Source: Candidatus Nitrosopumilus sp.
GTDB lineage: Archaea; Thermoproteota; Nitrososphaeria; Nitrososphaerales; Nitrosopumilaceae
Direction: 5' to 3'
Length of the DNA: 12,436 nucleotides
Assembly: GCA_029861085.1 (NCBI GenBank)
Contig: JAOUAE010000029.1
Coordinates: 1 to 12,436, forward strand
In this document: piece by piece, positions 11,136 to 12,436 of the stretch
How the letters are laid out: each line of letters opens with the position of its first letter
Numbering within the stretch: position 1 is the first letter of the stretch
Made by a program: the position numbers and the translations under genes
The notes under the pieces: model-generated
Seen by the model: the letters and a program-made list of their open reading frames with translations, nothing else
What the model was told of the DNA's origin: nothing
The model's database searches: none

Positions 11136-12436
11136 CTATAACTTCTTTGTTTGAATTTTAGGTGCAGATACTGATCTACTTCTTGCATATTTATCAATAA
11201 TTTCATCTGGTGTTCTTCCATTAAACAAATCCTTACACAATCCTCGAAGATATCTCATGATTGCCCAAGTACCCGCCTTTAGAATTCCATACATGAACAC
11301 TTTCATTGGAGGTCCATATGTCTTATTTCTAAGAATAATTGGAATAATATCATTAATTACACGTAAGTTATTTTCCCAACATTTCCAAAACAATGTGAAT
11401 TGTGCTTCATTTAAGTTTCCAAAATGCATTGAATTCTTTTCACTAAAATCTTGATACAGCAAAGGTGCCACTAAACCTCTAAAGTTCATCTCTCTGAAAT
11501 CACTCATCATATCTATAGTAAACTGAACATCATCTGGTGTTTCATCCGGCCAACCAATAATGATTGTAGCAGCTGGAAACCAATGGTTGTCATTTAGGAT
11601 TTTTGCACCTTCTCTTACAACACTACCCCATTCTTCTGGTGCAAAAGGTTTTGTTTTAACACCAAGATGTTTTTTTACCATATTTGGTGCGACTGTCTCA
11701 ATTCCTAAATTTGTTGCAAGCCATCTTCCTGTTCTATCTTGTTCATTGATATGTGAGATCTGTTGCATCAGTGTAGGATCTGCTGCAACTGCAGAAAATG
11801 TCATATGTGTTGTTCCGATAAAATTTGCTCCTAGTCCTTTGAGTCCTTTCCATAAATCAACTATTGCGTCTCTGTTTGGAACAAAGTCTCTGTTATCACA
11901 CCCATAAAGTAACATCTCGTCAGAATGTAGCCATATTGAATCAAATCCATAATCTAAGTTGGTTTTTGCTTCATGTTGTAATCTATCTAATGGAAGATCC
12001 TTCTTTGATCGTTTATTTACATCACAAAAGTCACATCCTCTTCCACAACCGCGCATTGCTTCTATTAACGAATTAATCGTAGGTCCTTCAATAATTGGAA
12101 TATTTTCTAAATTTCTTACAAAACAATGCATTAATTCTGGGGCATCATTTTTTTCTAAATCTTGAAATAAATCAACAGCTAATTCATCCGCTTCACCTAC
12201 GACTACTGTATCAATTCCATGTATTTTCATTCTATCTGATTTAGCTAATTCCCATGCGCCGTTACCTCCTACTACCACCTTGAAATCATATTTCTTTTTA
12301 AGCTGAATGATACTTGCACACATTTTTTTGAATTTCATTGCAACATAGGATAATTTTTCTGGAGACATTGTTGTTGTAACTGGAGCCATACCTAGTGGAT
12401 CCATAACGTTAATTCCTACAACTTTAGTATCTGGTC
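11136..12436 (-). CDS. B12-binding radical SAM protein, partial (5' end missing)
   Basis: The gene is open through the right edge; upstream of the ATG at 12404 the frame continues with PDTKVVGINV, so that ATG is internal. The visible 432 residues begin in the last part of a cobalamin-binding domain ('KVVVGGNGAWEL', 'IDTVVVGEADE'). The radical SAM core follows, with the iron-sulfur motif CGRGCDFC, Cys codons at 12045-12047, 12033-12035 and 12024-12026 (Cx3Cx2C). Later core elements include 'GIETVAPNMVKKHLGVKTK' and 'IIIGWPDETPDD'. The C-terminal third is helical and basic, ending APKIQTKKL. Such enzymes use S-adenosylmethionine radicals and often cobalamin to modify unactivated carbons. In archaea the GDGT ring synthases (Grs) share this architecture and Nitrososphaerota make ring-containing crenarchaeol, so lipid modification is a reasonable but unproven candidate. 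Family level is secure; substrate is not. Confidence 0.9.
   Translation of the reverse strand, partial: PDTKVVGINVMDPLGMAPVTTTMSPEKLSYVAMKFKKMCASIIQLKKKYDFKVVVGGNGAWELAKSDRMKIHGIDTVVVGEADELAVDLFQDLEKNDAPELMHCFVRNLENIPIIEGPTINSLIEAMRGCGRGCDFCDVNKRSKKDLPLDRLQHEAKTNLDYGFDSIWLHSDEMLLYGCDNRDFVPNRDAIVDLWKGLKGLGANFIGTTHMTFSAVAADPTLMQQISHINEQDRTGRWLATNLGIETVAPNMVKKHLGVKTKPFAPEEWGSVVREGAKILNDNHWFPAATIIIGWPDETPDDVQFTIDMMSDFREMNFRGLVAPLLYQDFSEKNSMHFGNLNEAQFTLFWKCWENNLRVINDIIPIILRNKTYGPPMKVFMYGILKAGTWAIMRYLRGLCKDLFNGRTPDEIIDKYARSRSVSAPKIQTKKL

Noticed and set aside
12402..12404. ATG 12404 as the true start of the radical SAM protein
   Set aside because: The frame continues upstream to the window edge with sequence typical of a cobalamin-binding domain, so this ATG is internal.

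Overview
The window is AT-rich archaeal DNA, by eye about one third G+C. It most resembles an ammonia-oxidising archaeon of the Nitrososphaerota, close to the Nitrosopumilus/Nitrosarchaeum group. The evidence is archaeal-type uS13 followed by uS4, leaderless genes with a TATA-like box about 26-29 bases before the start codon, a two-domain copper oxidase, S-layer-like proteins with DPDxNLN and E(T/N)GPxSGxF motifs, and the C-terminal 'PNWIKNNAKWW' repeats common in this phylum. The genus assignment is inference.

Left part (1-2421). On the minus strand uS13 leads directly into uS4, which runs off the left edge; S11 would be expected next. Both ribosomal proteins carry low-complexity, Ala-rich C-terminal tails. 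The uS4 tail is a perfect 27-base tandem repeat cut by the window edge. Upstream of uS13 lies a 50-residue Cys/His-rich protein (1371-1523, minus), divergent from a small winged-helix protein (1612-1923, plus). A small membrane-anchored protein (1915-2421, minus) overlaps the winged-helix gene tail to tail.

Metal-handling block (2422-6128). A secreted two-domain multicopper oxidase overlaps a ZIP-family permease with an added extracytoplasmic domain, so the two are probably translated together. A long CDF-family metal efflux protein converges on them, with overlapping stop codons. Oxidation of a metal outside the membrane, uptake by ZIP and export by CDF would be a coherent system, but the metal is not determined by the sequence. 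The intergenic region before the oxidase holds a 12-base palindrome and two related 15-base direct repeats, which are candidate operators.

Cell-surface block (6224-10435). A 1053-residue S-layer-like protein ends in two 'PNWIKNNAK' repeats. It is followed by a secreted protein with a beta domain, a (PTPEPEPE)n stalk, a small Cys pair and a CFI-box C-terminal domain.

Right part (10486-12436). This holds a 107-residue protein of unknown function, a 326-base stretch with no confident gene but a promoter-like element and a purine-rich segment, and on the minus strand a partial B12-binding radical SAM protein that runs off the right edge. Its architecture is shared with the GDGT ring synthases that modify archaeal membrane lipids, but that specific function is a hypothesis. 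No tRNA, rRNA, CRISPR array, insertion sequence or integrase was seen.
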